Assembly (NCBI RefSeq): GCF_019457885.1
Contig: NZ_JAHZST010000006.1
Span: forward strand, 124,001 to 188,000
Direction of reading: 5' to 3'
DNA: 64,000 nt
Origin: Shewanella nanhaiensis
GTDB lineage: Bacteria; Pseudomonadota; Gammaproteobacteria; Enterobacterales; Shewanellaceae
Positions 8,561 through 16,995 of this stretch are shown here, in pieces. The notes under the pieces are model-generated. The model was not told the DNA's origin and made no database searches. It saw only the letters and a program-made list of their open reading frames with translations. How positions within the stretch are numbered: the first letter of the stretch is position 1; every line of letters begins with the position of its first letter. Both the position numbers and the translations under genes were made by a program.

Positions 8561-10003
8561 ATGGATAAGAAATTGACCACTGCGTTTGGCGCACCGGTAC
8601 CCGACAATCAAAATGTAAAAACTGCGGGTAAGCGCGGTCCTATGCTACTTGAAAACGCTTGGTTTATTGAAAAGCTAGCCCATTTTGACCGCGAAGTGAT
8701 CCCTGAGCGTCGTATGCATGCTAAAGGTTCTGGTGCATTCGGTCGTTTTACGGTAACTCATGATATTAGTGAATTTACTAAGGCCAAGTTATTTGAATCT
8801 GTTGGTAAAGAGACTGAGGTTTTTGTTCGCTTCTCGACGGTAGCTGGTGAGCGTGGTGCTGCCGATGCAGAGCGTGATATCCGCGGTTTTGCGATCAAGT
8901 TCTACACCGAGCAAGGTAACTGGGATCTCGTGGGCAATAACACCCCTGTTTTCTTCCTTAAAGATCCACTTAAGTTCCCAGATCTTAACCATGCGGTGAA
9001 GCGCGATCCATATACTAATATGCGTAGTGCTAACAACAACTGGGATTTCTGGACTCTGTCGCCTGAGGCGCTGCATCAGATCACTATGACGATGGGCGAT
9101 CGCGGGATCCCTAAGACTTACCGTCATATGGATGGTTTTGGATCTCATACATACAGCTTTATCAGCAAAGATGATAAGCGCTACTGGGTGAAGTTCCACT
9201 TTAAGACGCAGCAAGGTATCCAGAATCTGTCAGATAAAGAAGCGGCTGAGATTATCGCTAATGACCGTGAGAGTCACCAAGCGGATCTATTGAACTCGAT
9301 CGATAAGGGTGATTTCCCTAAATGGACCCTCTATGTCCAGTTGATGGAGGAGACTGCGGCTGGTGATTGTCCGTTTAATCCGTTCGATCTGACTAAGGTT
9401 TGGCCACATAAAGATTATCCACTAATTCAGGTGGGTGAGCTTGAGCTTAACCGTAACCCAGATAACTATTTTGCCGAAGTTGAGCAGGCGGCATTTGCCC
9501 CAACAACTATCGTACCTGGTATCGGTTTCTCACCGGATAAGATGTTGCAGGGACGTTTGTTCTCTTACGGTGATACCCAGCGCTATCGTTTAGGGGTTAA
9601 CCACAGTCATATTCCGGTTAATGCACCTAAATGTCCATTCCACTCCTACCACAGAGATGGACAGATGCGTACCGATGGCAATGCTGGCCGTACCATAGGC
9701 TATGAGCCAAACACTCAGGGCCAATGGCAGGAGCAACCAGACTTTAGCGAGCCACCACTACAGATAGATGGTGATGCGGATGCCTATAGCCATAAAGATG
9801 ATGATCACTACAGTCAAGCTGGTGACCTATTCAGATTGATGGGTAGCGATGAGCAGCAGAGATTGTTTGCTAATACGGCAGCTTCAGTAGGCGGCGCTGA
9901 TAGACATATTCAGATAAGACACATACAGAACTGTATGAAAGCTGATGTGGCATACGGTGAAGGTCTAGCTAAGGTATTAGGAATTAGCGCTGACGAGTTA
10001 TAA
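8561..10003 (+). CDS. katA: Monofunctional heme catalase (clade 3)
   Basis: Disproportionates H2O2 to water and O2. The 480-aa length is typical of small-subunit catalases. The distal His is in [14 protein letters not shown] (H53), the distal Asn in [16 protein letters not shown] (~127), and the proximal heme-ligand Tyr in [12 protein letters not shown] (~336). No C-terminal flavodoxin-like domain is present, so this is not a KatE-type large catalase. The start has the ribosome binding site TAGGAG. An FNR-type box and a mini-ORF lie upstream, and a strong terminator follows at 10069. The symbol katA (alternatively katB in some Shewanella annotations) is by family. Confidence 0.95.
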   Translation: MDKKLTTAFGAPVPDNQNVKTAGKRGPMLLENAWFIEKLAHFDREVIPERRMHAKGSGAFGRFTVTHDISEFTKAKLFESVGKETEVFVRFSTVAGERGAADAERDIRGFAIKFYTEQGNWDLVGNNTPVFFLKDPLKFPDLNHAVKRDPYTNMRSANNNWDFWTLSPEALHQITMTMGDRGIPKTYRHMDGFGSHTYSFISKDDKRYWVKFHFKTQQGIQNLSDKEAAEIIANDRESHQADLLNSIDKGDFPKWTLYVQLMEETAAGDCPFNPFDLTKVWPHKDYPLIQVGELELNRNPDNYFAEVEQAAFAPTTIVPGIGFSPDKMLQGRLFSYGDTQRYRLGVNHSHIPVNAPKCPFHSYHRDGQMRTDGNAGRTIGYEPNTQGQWQEQPDFSEPPLQIDGDADAYSHKDDDHYSQAGDLFRLMGSDEQQRLFANTAASVGGADRHIQIRHIQNCMKADVAYGEGLAKVLGISADEL

Positions 10004-10068
10004 GTCATTAGTTAACAACTGCTGCGAGTGTCGAGTTAGGAGCTAATAGCTAAAGAGTTACTTATATT

Positions 10069-10123
10069 AAGGTTACGGGTAAGCATTGAGATTGTATCTC
10101 AGCGTTAACTCGTAACCTTTTTT
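10069..10123 (+). terminator. Terminator downstream of catalase
   Basis: AAGGTTACG and CGTAACCTT pair across a structured loop with a nested TGAGAT/ATCTCA hairpin, followed by a run of Ts. Confidence 0.8.
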
Positions 10124-10156
10124 CTTTTCCCTTAGCTCACGCTTTTCTTTGTTTAA

Positions 10157-10723
10157 TTAAAACAGCAGAGTTACTACGCCTAGTAGGGCAAACAGCACGG
10201 CACACCCTCTGTGTATCAAGGTCATCGGCAATCTCTCAGCGCTAAAATGACCAGCTATCACTACAGGCACATTGGCGATCATCATGCCTAATGTTGTCCC
10301 CATCACGACCATGGCCAGTGCGTCATATTTGGCTGAAAGCACCACGGTCGCTACTTGAGTTTTGTCGCCCATCTCGGCGATAAAAAACAGAATAAAGGTG
10401 GCAAGAAAGGGCCCCATCTTATAAAAACGGCTCTGCTCCTCATCCATCTTGTCTGGAACTAATACCCAAAGTGCGATGGCAAAGAATGACCCTGCGACTA
10501 AATAACGTCCAAGCTCTGGGCTGATAAAGCTAATTGCCCATTGTCCTACCCAGGCCGCGGCAAAATGGTTGGCTAAGGTTGAGAGAAAAATGCCGAGAAT
10601 AATGGCGGTTTTTGCGCCGCTTAAATGACTGAATCTGGCCGCTAGAATAAGTGCTAGAAGTTGAGTTTTATCGCCGATTTCGGCAATAGCAACGGTGAGG
10701 GTTGATGCGAGTAGAGCTTCCAC
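10157..10723 (-). CDS. mneA: UPF0016/GDT1-family Mn2+ exporter (MneA-like)
   Basis: A 188-aa inner-membrane protein of two homologous halves, each carrying the family motif: AEIGDKTQL at ~15-23 and AEMGDKTQV at ~117-125. These Glu/Asp residues bind the cation in the CaCA2/TMEM165-GDT1 family, whose bacterial member MneA exports Mn2+. About six helices can be counted. Translation starts at GTG 10723 with AGGA upstream. The leader carries a yybP-ykoY Mn2+ riboswitch, which strongly supports manganese as substrate. It stands alone, convergent with the catalase gene; Mn homeostasis and peroxide defence are functionally linked. Confidence 0.88.
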   Translation of the reverse strand: MEALLASTLTVAIAEIGDKTQLLALILAARFSHLSGAKTAIILGIFLSTLANHFAAAWVGQWAISFISPELGRYLVAGSFFAIALWVLVPDKMDEEQSRFYKMGPFLATFILFFIAEMGDKTQVATVVLSAKYDALAMVVMGTTLGMMIANVPVVIAGHFSAERLPMTLIHRGCAVLFALLGVVTLLF

Positions 10724-10744
10724 TTTAATGAATTCCTATTTAGG

Positions 10745-10960
10745 GGGCAAAAAATCCGAGTACAGCTAACCGGCCCCCTTAAAAATATTGATAACAATAT
10801 CGGCGGTAACTGCACTCAGGTCTTGCCTAACAATCTCAGCTTAAGTGTGATTGTCGTGAACACCATGGCGATGTGGCCAAGTATGTTGATGTTCACCCAA
10901 CTAGTTTCTAATGGTAGAAAATCTTTGGTGGCTACTCCCCTGAAGTAGTGGCCTCATTAT
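10745..10960 (-). promoter_or_regulatory. yybP-ykoY (Mn2+) riboswitch upstream of the exporter gene
   Basis: Read on the minus strand, the conserved GGGGAGTAGC is at 10931-10940 and the second conserved internal loop GGCAAGACC at ~10819-10827. These are the two signature segments of the yybP-ykoY aptamer, which binds Mn2+. Between aptamer and start codon lies GGGGGC...GCCCCC with an internal CCGG hairpin and a T6 run, a plausible expression platform. Motif order and the MneA-type gene downstream agree. Confidence 0.85.
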
Positions 10961-11186
10961 ACTGACTGGAAACCAGAGTGCAATCAGCTTTATTAGGGGG
11001 GATAGAAGAGTTTAATTTCTTGGATACACTTGTTAAATATATGGTTTTTATGGGTTTGATTAAGTGTTTGATTTTTAATGGTGATTAAAATTGACAGCGT
11101 TATCATTGTTACGTATTTTATGCCTGTTGGTGACGATAAGCAGAAGGTAAATTAGTCTGCCCTTATCTGCCGGCATCCATGTATTT

Positions 11187-11272
11187 GGCAAACTAGCTGA
11201 AAAGTTAGGACGCAAAGCTTCCGGTCTAAGGTGTAGGACTCACTGAGTGCTCATTAAGATAGCGGGGTTGCC
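11187..11272 (+). promoter_or_regulatory. Cyclic di-GMP-I (GEMM) riboswitch upstream of gbpA
   Basis: The aptamer runs from GGCAAAC (11187) through GGACGCAAAGC and TCCGG.CTAA to TAGCGGGGTTGCC (11260-11272), matching the GEMM-I consensus at its invariant blocks. The closing stem GGCAA/TTGCC is intact. Downstream, CTATCTTA (around 11300) can pair with TAAGATAG inside the 3' half of the aptamer, giving a candidate switch. Vibrio cholerae gbpA is likewise preceded by a c-di-GMP-I riboswitch. Confidence 0.92.
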
Positions 11273-11400
11273 ACGATAGATATGTCAGGCTGAGATCCTA
11301 TCTTAGCTATACCTATTGTGATCCGTTCAGTCCAAATACCACGTTTGTTTTTTACCTTGCCTTTTTTATGGGGGACAAGGTATTGAGTGGAGTGTGTTCA

Positions 11401-12834
11401 ATGAGACATCAAAAATCGATTAATCAATCTATTAGCCTCTCTCTTGTTGCGAGTGCAGGTCTGTTAATGAGTTCTGCAGCCTTGGCTCATGGCTATGTAA
11501 AGAGCCCTGAGTCTAGAGCTTACGCTTGTAACCAAGGGGGAAATGTTAACTGTGGCGCGGTGCAGTGGGAGCCACAAAGTGTTGAGGGGCCGTCGGGGTT
11601 TCCTGAGCTTGGGCCCGTTGATGGCAAGTTGGCCAGTGCTGGACAGGGGGCGTTTGCTCCACTGGATGAGCAGAGTTCGACCCGATGGAGTCGATCGGAC
11701 ATTAGCGCTGGCTGGAATGAGTTTAGCTGGCAGTTTACCGCTAACCATGTGACCCGTAACTGGCGTTATTACCTGACAGAGCAAAACTGGGATCCTAATA
11801 AACCACTGAGTCGTAGCAGTTTCGACCTGACCCCTTTTTGTGTGATTGAGGGAGATATGGTCCAGCCGCCTAAATTTGTCACCCATGAGTGTAACGTGCC
11901 GGCCAGAGCCAGTGGCTATCAGGTTATTCTGGCGCTGTGGGAGGTAGGCGATACCGCTAACAGCTTCTATAACGTTATCGATGTGAACTTTAATGATGGC
12001 AGCACCACGCCAGATACATGGAGTGATGTGGGCAATATTAATCCTGCACTGGATCTAAAAGTGGGTGACAGCGCTATGACTCGGGTATTCACCGCTGAGG
12101 GGGAGCAGGCTTCAATGCAAACCAGCATCACCATAGAGAATACCCAGCAAGGGCTGAAAAATAACTGGCCCCATCTGTTAGCAACCGCGGTGAACCGCGA
12201 GCAAACTAAGATGAAGGCAGGTCAGAAAAGTGCTACCGGTGAGATAGTCCCTGTCTATGGTAAGAATGAGATTTTTGCTAAAGATGGCAGTGGCATCAAC
12301 CGAGTTGAAGTGGGCTTTGATATTGCGCCTGAACCAGGAAACAGCGTGGAGGTGAGCTCATTAGCAGATAGCTATGAGATAAATGAGGGGAAAGCCTTGG
12401 TGAGTTTCGATATCACCACCAATACCGATATGCAGGTTAGCGTGCAGCTTAGTAGCCATAATGGTCAGGCATCTGGTTTTCAGAGTCAGCAGGTAAACTC
12501 CACCACAGCGTCATTTGAGATAGATGTGATTGAGCCTGTGGTGGGTCATTACCATATGTTGGTCAAGGCTGAGCCCACTCAAGGGGAGGTGATAGTGCAG
12601 AACCATGATCTTTTCCTGACTGAAGCGGCAGCTCCTGGTGATGCCGATTATGTGTTTCCTCAAGGCATTGTGGATTATCAGGCGGGCACCACAGTGTTTC
12701 AACCTAAAAATGGCAAGACCTACCAATGTAAGCCTTTCCCATACAGTGGCTACTGTATTCAATGGTCAGAAACTGCTACGGGTTTTGAGCCAGGTGTCGG
12801 CTCAGATTGGGGGCTAGCTTGGATTGAGCTTTAA
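11401..12834 (+). CDS. gbpA: GbpA-like chitin-binding lytic polysaccharide monooxygenase (AA10)
   Basis: A secreted copper enzyme that oxidatively cleaves chitin and promotes attachment to chitinous surfaces. I place the start at ATG 11401 (GTGGAG ~9 nt upstream) rather than at 11368, because it gives a clean signal peptide of 29 residues ending SAALA. The mature protein then begins with His (HGYVKSPESRAY), the N-terminal copper ligand; the second ligand is H116 in WQFTANHVTRNW. AA10 spans ~30-205, GbpA_2-type domains follow, and a C-terminal CBM5/73-like chitin-binding module with aromatic residues and two Cys lies at ~418-477. The length (477 aa) matches V. cholerae GbpA (~485). Control by the GEMM riboswitch links it to the sessile/motile switch. 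Confidence 0.93.
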   Translation: MRHQKSINQSISLSLVASAGLLMSSAALAHGYVKSPESRAYACNQGGNVNCGAVQWEPQSVEGPSGFPELGPVDGKLASAGQGAFAPLDEQSSTRWSRSDISAGWNEFSWQFTANHVTRNWRYYLTEQNWDPNKPLSRSSFDLTPFCVIEGDMVQPPKFVTHECNVPARASGYQVILALWEVGDTANSFYNVIDVNFNDGSTTPDTWSDVGNINPALDLKVGDSAMTRVFTAEGEQASMQTSITIENTQQGLKNNWPHLLATAVNREQTKMKAGQKSATGEIVPVYGKNEIFAKDGSGINRVEVGFDIAPEPGNSVEVSSLADSYEINEGKALVSFDITTNTDMQVSVQLSSHNGQASGFQSQQVNSTTASFEIDVIEPVVGHYHMLVKAEPTQGEVIVQNHDLFLTEAAAPGDADYVFPQGIVDYQAGTTVFQPKNGKTYQCKPFPYSGYCIQWSETATGFEPGVGSDWGLAWIEL

Positions 12835-12863
12835 TTCCGAGCTCGTTATCAGTTAGATACGTG

Positions 12864-12892
12864 ATCGCAGGTTATCTCGTATAATCTGCGAT
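12864..12892 (+). terminator. Hairpin terminator after gbpA
   Basis: A 12-bp stem ATCGCAGGTTAT / ATAATCTGCGAT (one mismatch-type pair) with a 5-nt loop, followed by TTATGTTTAA. The T-run is short, so efficiency is uncertain. Confidence 0.65.
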
Positions 12893-13280
12893 TTATGTTT
12901 AATTCAAGAGGTGATATTTAACTTTCTGTTTATAAATCGTTGTAATTTTGAGCGTCAACCCTGTTTGTTCATAAGTGGCTTGCCGACTGGGTTTGGCTCT
13001 GTTACTGTCCCTCTCAGTCATTTTTAGAGAGTTGAGATGTAATGCAATCTGTATATCTGTTTTTCCCTCGATTTATTCAGCCTCAATGGCGTTGTCGATA
13101 GGGTAAAACAACTATTAACTAGTCATTGAGGCCAATTGCGATCACTAAGGTCAGTAGACCTGATTCGATTGGGGGCTGTTAATAATGATGAAATATCTTG
13201 CTAATACCACTCCTTCCAAGTCGTTCTAAATCAGACCTACCAAAAATCTAGAATAAAAATATATCTAACAGGACAAATTT
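12893..13280. other. Noncoding region before the aromatic amino-acid permease
   Basis: No gene was found in this ~390-bp stretch. It should hold the permease promoter. I looked for a TyrR-type box (TGTAAA-N6-TTTACA) and did not find a convincing one. Confidence 0.35.
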
Positions 13281-14468
13281 GTGAATTTAAAAATGCTTGG
13301 CTCAATTGCCATTGTCGCCGGAACTGCGATTGGCGCAGGAATGTTAGCACTGCCTCTGGCGACCGCAGCACTGGGGATCATCCCAGCTATTCTGCTACTG
13401 GTCGTTATATGGGGAGTTTCAGCTTACACCTCTTTGTTGATGCTTGAGGTGAATCTACGCACTGGCGTAGGCGATAATCTACATGCCATTACAGGTAAGA
13501 TTTTAGGCAAGCGAGGTCAGCTTATACAGGGAGCGTCCTTCTTAAGTTTGCTGTTTGCCCTTACGGCAGCCTACCTGACAGGTGGCTCCTCCTTGCTGGT
13601 ATTAAAAGCTGAGGCGATGTTTGGCATAGCTCTGGATAATCAGCTTGCGGTGGTGATATTTACCCTGACCTTAGGCCTGCTAGCCGCATTCGGTGTGGCT
13701 TGGGTCGACAAGGTTTCTCGTATTCTGTTTTCATTGATGATCGCCTTGCTGGTTATTACCGTTGGCTTCTTACTGCCTGAAGTTAGCCCATCACAGATGG
13801 CGATTGCGGCCATTGAAGAGGGTAAGGTTGATCTCTGGATGGCGGCTATCCCTGTCGTTTTCACCTCTTTTGGTTTCCATGTGTGTATCGCAACTTTAGT
13901 ACGTTACTTAGAGGGTGATGCATTAACGCTGCGCAAAGTACTTTTGATTGGCTCAACGTTACCGCTGCTGTGCTATGTGCTCTGGTTGTTAGTGACGTTA
14001 GGCACTGTGGGAGGAGAGCAGATCCATAGCTTTGGTGGCTCACTGCCAGCACTTATCACATCGCTGCAGGATATCGCCTCTCAACCTTGGGTAAGTAAGT
14101 GTATTTCGCTGTTTGCTGACTTTGCTTTAGTGACCTCCTTTATCGGTGTGACCTTAAGTCTGTATGATTTTATCAGTGAGCTGACACGAGCTAAGAGTAC
14201 CATTATGGGCCGAGTTCAAACTTGGTTAATCACCTTCGTTCCACCTGTGTTATGTGCGCTTTATATTCCTGAAGGCTTTGTTGCGGTACTCGGTTTCGCG
14301 GCCGTACCTCTGGTATTTATCATCATCTTCTTGCCGATTGTGATGGTTCTAAAACAGCGCAAAGAGGTGACTGAAGGTTATCAAGTCTGCGGTGGTAAGC
14401 CAGCGCTGACGCTAGTGGGCTTGCTGGGGGCGGTGATTATTGCAGCTCAACTGATGGTGGCGCTCTAA
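13281..14468 (+). CDS. Aromatic amino-acid permease (HAAAP family, TyrP/Mtr-like)
   Basis: A 395-aa inner-membrane protein with ~11 predicted helices, the size of E. coli TyrP and Mtr. The N-terminus MLGSIAIVAGTAIGAGMLALP is the family's signature first helix. Other matching segments include AAIPVVFTSFGFHVCIATL and the C-terminal FAAVPLVFIIIFLPI. It probably imports tyrosine or tryptophan by proton symport; which one cannot be decided by eye. Translation starts at GTG 13281 with AGGACA upstream. It is monocistronic and followed by an exceptionally strong terminator. Confidence 0.88.
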   Translation: MNLKMLGSIAIVAGTAIGAGMLALPLATAALGIIPAILLLVVIWGVSAYTSLLMLEVNLRTGVGDNLHAITGKILGKRGQLIQGASFLSLLFALTAAYLTGGSSLLVLKAEAMFGIALDNQLAVVIFTLTLGLLAAFGVAWVDKVSRILFSLMIALLVITVGFLLPEVSPSQMAIAAIEEGKVDLWMAAIPVVFTSFGFHVCIATLVRYLEGDALTLRKVLLIGSTLPLLCYVLWLLVTLGTVGGEQIHSFGGSLPALITSLQDIASQPWVSKCISLFADFALVTSFIGVTLSLYDFISELTRAKSTIMGRVQTWLITFVPPVLCALYIPEGFVAVLGFAAVPLVFIIIFLPIVMVLKQRKEVTEGYQVCGGKPALTLVGLLGAVIIAAQLMVAL

Positions 14469-14555
14469 GAGATTGTACAAACTCCTTTACTCTGGTTTTT
14501 ATTTCGCTTTGTAAGGGATTTAGTCAAAGGGGTTGTAACCCACTTTGCCTATGAT

Positions 14556-14597
14556 AAAGTCGAGCTCGAATATGCAAATATTGAGCTCGACTTTTTT
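14556..14597 (+). terminator. Strong terminator after the permease gene
   Basis: AAAGTCGAGCTC pairs with GAGCTCGACTTT, with further ATAT/ATAT pairing inward, and is followed by T6. Confidence 0.9.
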
Positions 14598-14684
14598 ATG
14601 CCTTAGCAGTGCTTGAAAGTAGTGATTTTAAAAAGACTTAAATAAGTTTTACCCCACAAATAATTAAAAAATGGATTTAACAAA

Positions 14685-16841
14685 ATGAAGAAATGGCTTC
14701 TCACCGTCGCTGTTGCAGCCTCATTTGGCGCACAGGCTGATGAAGGTATGTGGCAACCCTACCAGCTGCCAGCAATGGCTGACGAACTTAAAGCGAAAGG
14801 GTTGGAGATAGATGCAAAATCTATCTCTAAGTTAACTGAGTTCCCGATGAATGCAGTGATCAGCCTAGGGGGCTGTACAGCATCATTTGTCTCTCCTAAA
14901 GGCCTTGCAGTGACTAACCATCACTGTGCTTATGGCTCAATTCAATACAATTCAACGCCAGAGAAAAACCTGCTTAAGGATGGCTTCTTAGCTAAGTCCT
15001 ATGGTGAAGAGTTACAGGCGACACCGGGTTCACGTATCTATGTGACCGAAGCGGTAACCAATGTGACTGACAAGGTTAAAAAGGGCTTAGATAGCAAGGT
15101 AGGTAATGATTACTACCTAGGTATCGAGCAGAAAGAAAAAGCGTTAGTGGCCGAGTGTGAAGCCGAAGATGGCTATCGCTGTAAGGTCTATAGCTTCCAT
15201 GGTGGCCTTGAGTATTACCTAGTGAAGCAGCTAGAGATCCGCGACGTGCGCCTTGTGTATAACCCAGCGGCAAGCGTAGGTAAGTATGGCGGTGATATCG
15301 ATAACTGGATGTGGCCCCGTCATACGGGGGATTTCTCCTTCTACCGTGGTTACGTCTCTAAAGATGGCAAGCCTGCCGACTTTAGCAAAGACAATGTGCC
15401 CTATGAGCCTAAGAGTTTCCTTAAGGTTTCAGCAAAAGGTGTGAGCGACGGTGATTTTGTGATGGTGGCAGGTTACCCTGGCCGCACTAACCGTTACCGC
15501 ACAGCCAATGAGGTGGAGAACACATTTGAGTGGGCCTACCCTGAAGGTAAAATGCTCCGTGAGCGCTTTATTGAGATCATCAAAGAGACAGCGCCTGAGG
15601 GTAGCGACGAGCGCATTAAGTATGAGAGCTTAATTGCTGGCTTAGCTAACTATGCTAAGAACTTCACCTCTATGATTGAGTTCTACGGTAAGTCGACCAT
15701 GCTCGATGACCGTAAAGGCCGTGAGACAGATCTAGCCACTTGGATCAAGCAAGATAAGAAGCGCCAACAGCAGTATGGTAAAACCTTAGCTGAGCTAGAT
15801 AAGCTGATTGCCGAAGGTCAGGAGAATCAAGCTCGTGACACTATCTTAGGCTATATCCGTTACACCACTATGGTGCCAACAGCGCGTAAACTCTACCGTT
15901 TAGCCAATGAGAAGCAACTTGATGATATGGCTCGTGAGCCAGGTTATCAGGAGCGTGACATGATAAGCTTCAAATCGCGTATGGAGCGTATCGATCGTCG
16001 CTATGCCGCCAGTGTCGATAAAGCTGTCTTGTTAGATATGTTAAAGCGTTATGCGGTACTGCCAGCAAGCGAGCGTATTCCTGCACTTGATAAGGTGTTT
16101 GGCATCGGCAAGATGTTAGATGCTAAGCAGCTCTCTAAAACGTTAGATACCATGTACGCTAACACTCAGTTGGGTGACATGGAGACTCGTCTGGCATGGA
16201 TGGACAAGTCAGTTGCTGACTTTAAAGCATCAAATGATCCTTTCATTCAGTTTGCGGTTGCCATGTATGACACCGACATGAAAGCAGAGAAGAAGGATAA
16301 AGAGTTAGCGGGTAAGTTGATGAAGGTGCGTCCTCAATATATGGATGCGATTATCGCCTTTAATACTGAGCAAGGTAAGCCTGTTTATGCCGATGCTAAC
16401 TCAAGCCTTCGTGTCACTGTGGGTCATGTGAAAGGTTACTCACCTGAAGATGGTCTGCGCGCGCTACCTTTCACCCGTCTTGAAGGTATCTTAGCTAAAG
16501 ACACAGGTGTTTCTCCATTTGATGCACCTGCTAAGCAGCTTGAGTTGATTAAGCAGAAGCAGTATGGCGATTTCTACATGAAGTCTATCGATTCTGTGCC
16601 AGTTAACTTCCTGTCGACCTTAGATACCACAGGTGGTAACTCAGGCTCTCCGACCCTAAACGGCCGCGCTGAACTGGTTGGCCTACTGTTCGACGGCGTC
16701 TATGAGAGCATTATCGGAGATTGGGGTTACGATCCTGAGACTAACCGCTCTATCCAAGTCGATAGCCGCTACATGCTTTGGGTAATGAAGTATTTGGACA
16801 ATGCAGATAACTTGTTAGCCGAAATGGAGATCGTTCACTAG
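14685..16841 (+). CDS. S46-family dipeptidyl-peptidase (DPP7/DPP11-like)
   Basis: A periplasmic or surface exopeptidase releasing dipeptides from oligopeptides, 718 aa. The signal peptide ends FGAQA (residue ~18). Catalytic-triad regions are clear: TNHHC with His79/80, GGDIDNWMWPRHTGDF with the Asp around 203-205, and GGNSGSP with Ser653. In the specificity loop the sequence reads LLFDGVYES, with Gly where DPP11-type enzymes carry Arg, so I favour DPP7-like hydrophobic-P1 specificity; this is an inference. The length is normal for the family and the gene stands alone. Its product probably serves a peptide-based lifestyle together with the amino-acid permeases nearby. Confidence 0.92.
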   Translation: MKKWLLTVAVAASFGAQADEGMWQPYQLPAMADELKAKGLEIDAKSISKLTEFPMNAVISLGGCTASFVSPKGLAVTNHHCAYGSIQYNSTPEKNLLKDGFLAKSYGEELQATPGSRIYVTEAVTNVTDKVKKGLDSKVGNDYYLGIEQKEKALVAECEAEDGYRCKVYSFHGGLEYYLVKQLEIRDVRLVYNPAASVGKYGGDIDNWMWPRHTGDFSFYRGYVSKDGKPADFSKDNVPYEPKSFLKVSAKGVSDGDFVMVAGYPGRTNRYRTANEVENTFEWAYPEGKMLRERFIEIIKETAPEGSDERIKYESLIAGLANYAKNFTSMIEFYGKSTMLDDRKGRETDLATWIKQDKKRQQQYGKTLAELDKLIAEGQENQARDTILGYIRYTTMVPTARKLYRLANEKQLDDMAREPGYQERDMISFKSRMERIDRRYAASVDKAVLLDMLKRYAVLPASERIPALDKVFGIGKMLDAKQLSKTLDTMYANTQLGDMETRLAWMDKSVADFKASNDPFIQFAVAMYDTDMKAEKKDKELAGKLMKVRPQYMDAIIAFNTEQGKPVYADANSSLRVTVGHVKGYSPEDGLRALPFTRLEGILAKDTGVSPFDAPAKQLELIKQKQYGDFYMKSIDSVPVNFLSTLDTTGGNSGSPTLNGRAELVGLLFDGVYESIIGDWGYDPETNRSIQVDSRYMLWVMKYLDNADNLLAEMEIVH

Positions 16842-16856
16842 CTTTAGGTTAGGTAG

Positions 16857-16903
16857 TCGAGCTAGGAGTTGTTAGTTTCGAGCTAGGAGCTGCTAGCGAC
16901 GAG
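16857..16903. repeat. Two ~21-bp tandem units of a GAGCTAGGAG-type repeat
   Basis: TCGAGCTAGGAGTTGTTAG and CGAGCTAGGAGCTGCTAGC lie side by side just after the S46 peptidase stop. Related degenerate stretches follow catalase (10029-10056) and gabT (35316-35353). Confidence 0.5.
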
Positions 16904-16916
16904 ATACAGGTCTAGA

Positions 16917-16948
16917 AGGGCGCTTAAGTGAAAACTTAGCGCCTTTTT
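16917..16948 (+). terminator. Terminator after the S46 peptidase gene
   Basis: GGCGCTTAAGT and ACTTAGCGCC pair (one bulge) around a GAAA loop, followed by T6. Confidence 0.8.
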
Positions 16949-16995
16949 TACTTTGCTTAAACCAATTTATTGTATTTGTAGAAGAGTGGTTTTGC

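Noticed and set aside
8789..9214. 141-codon minus-strand open frame inside the catalase gene
   Set aside because: Antisense shadow of a highly conserved enzyme; no start signal or recognisable domain.
11543..11752. 69-codon plus-strand frame within gbpA
   Set aside because: Different frame inside the LPMO domain; no independent start signal.
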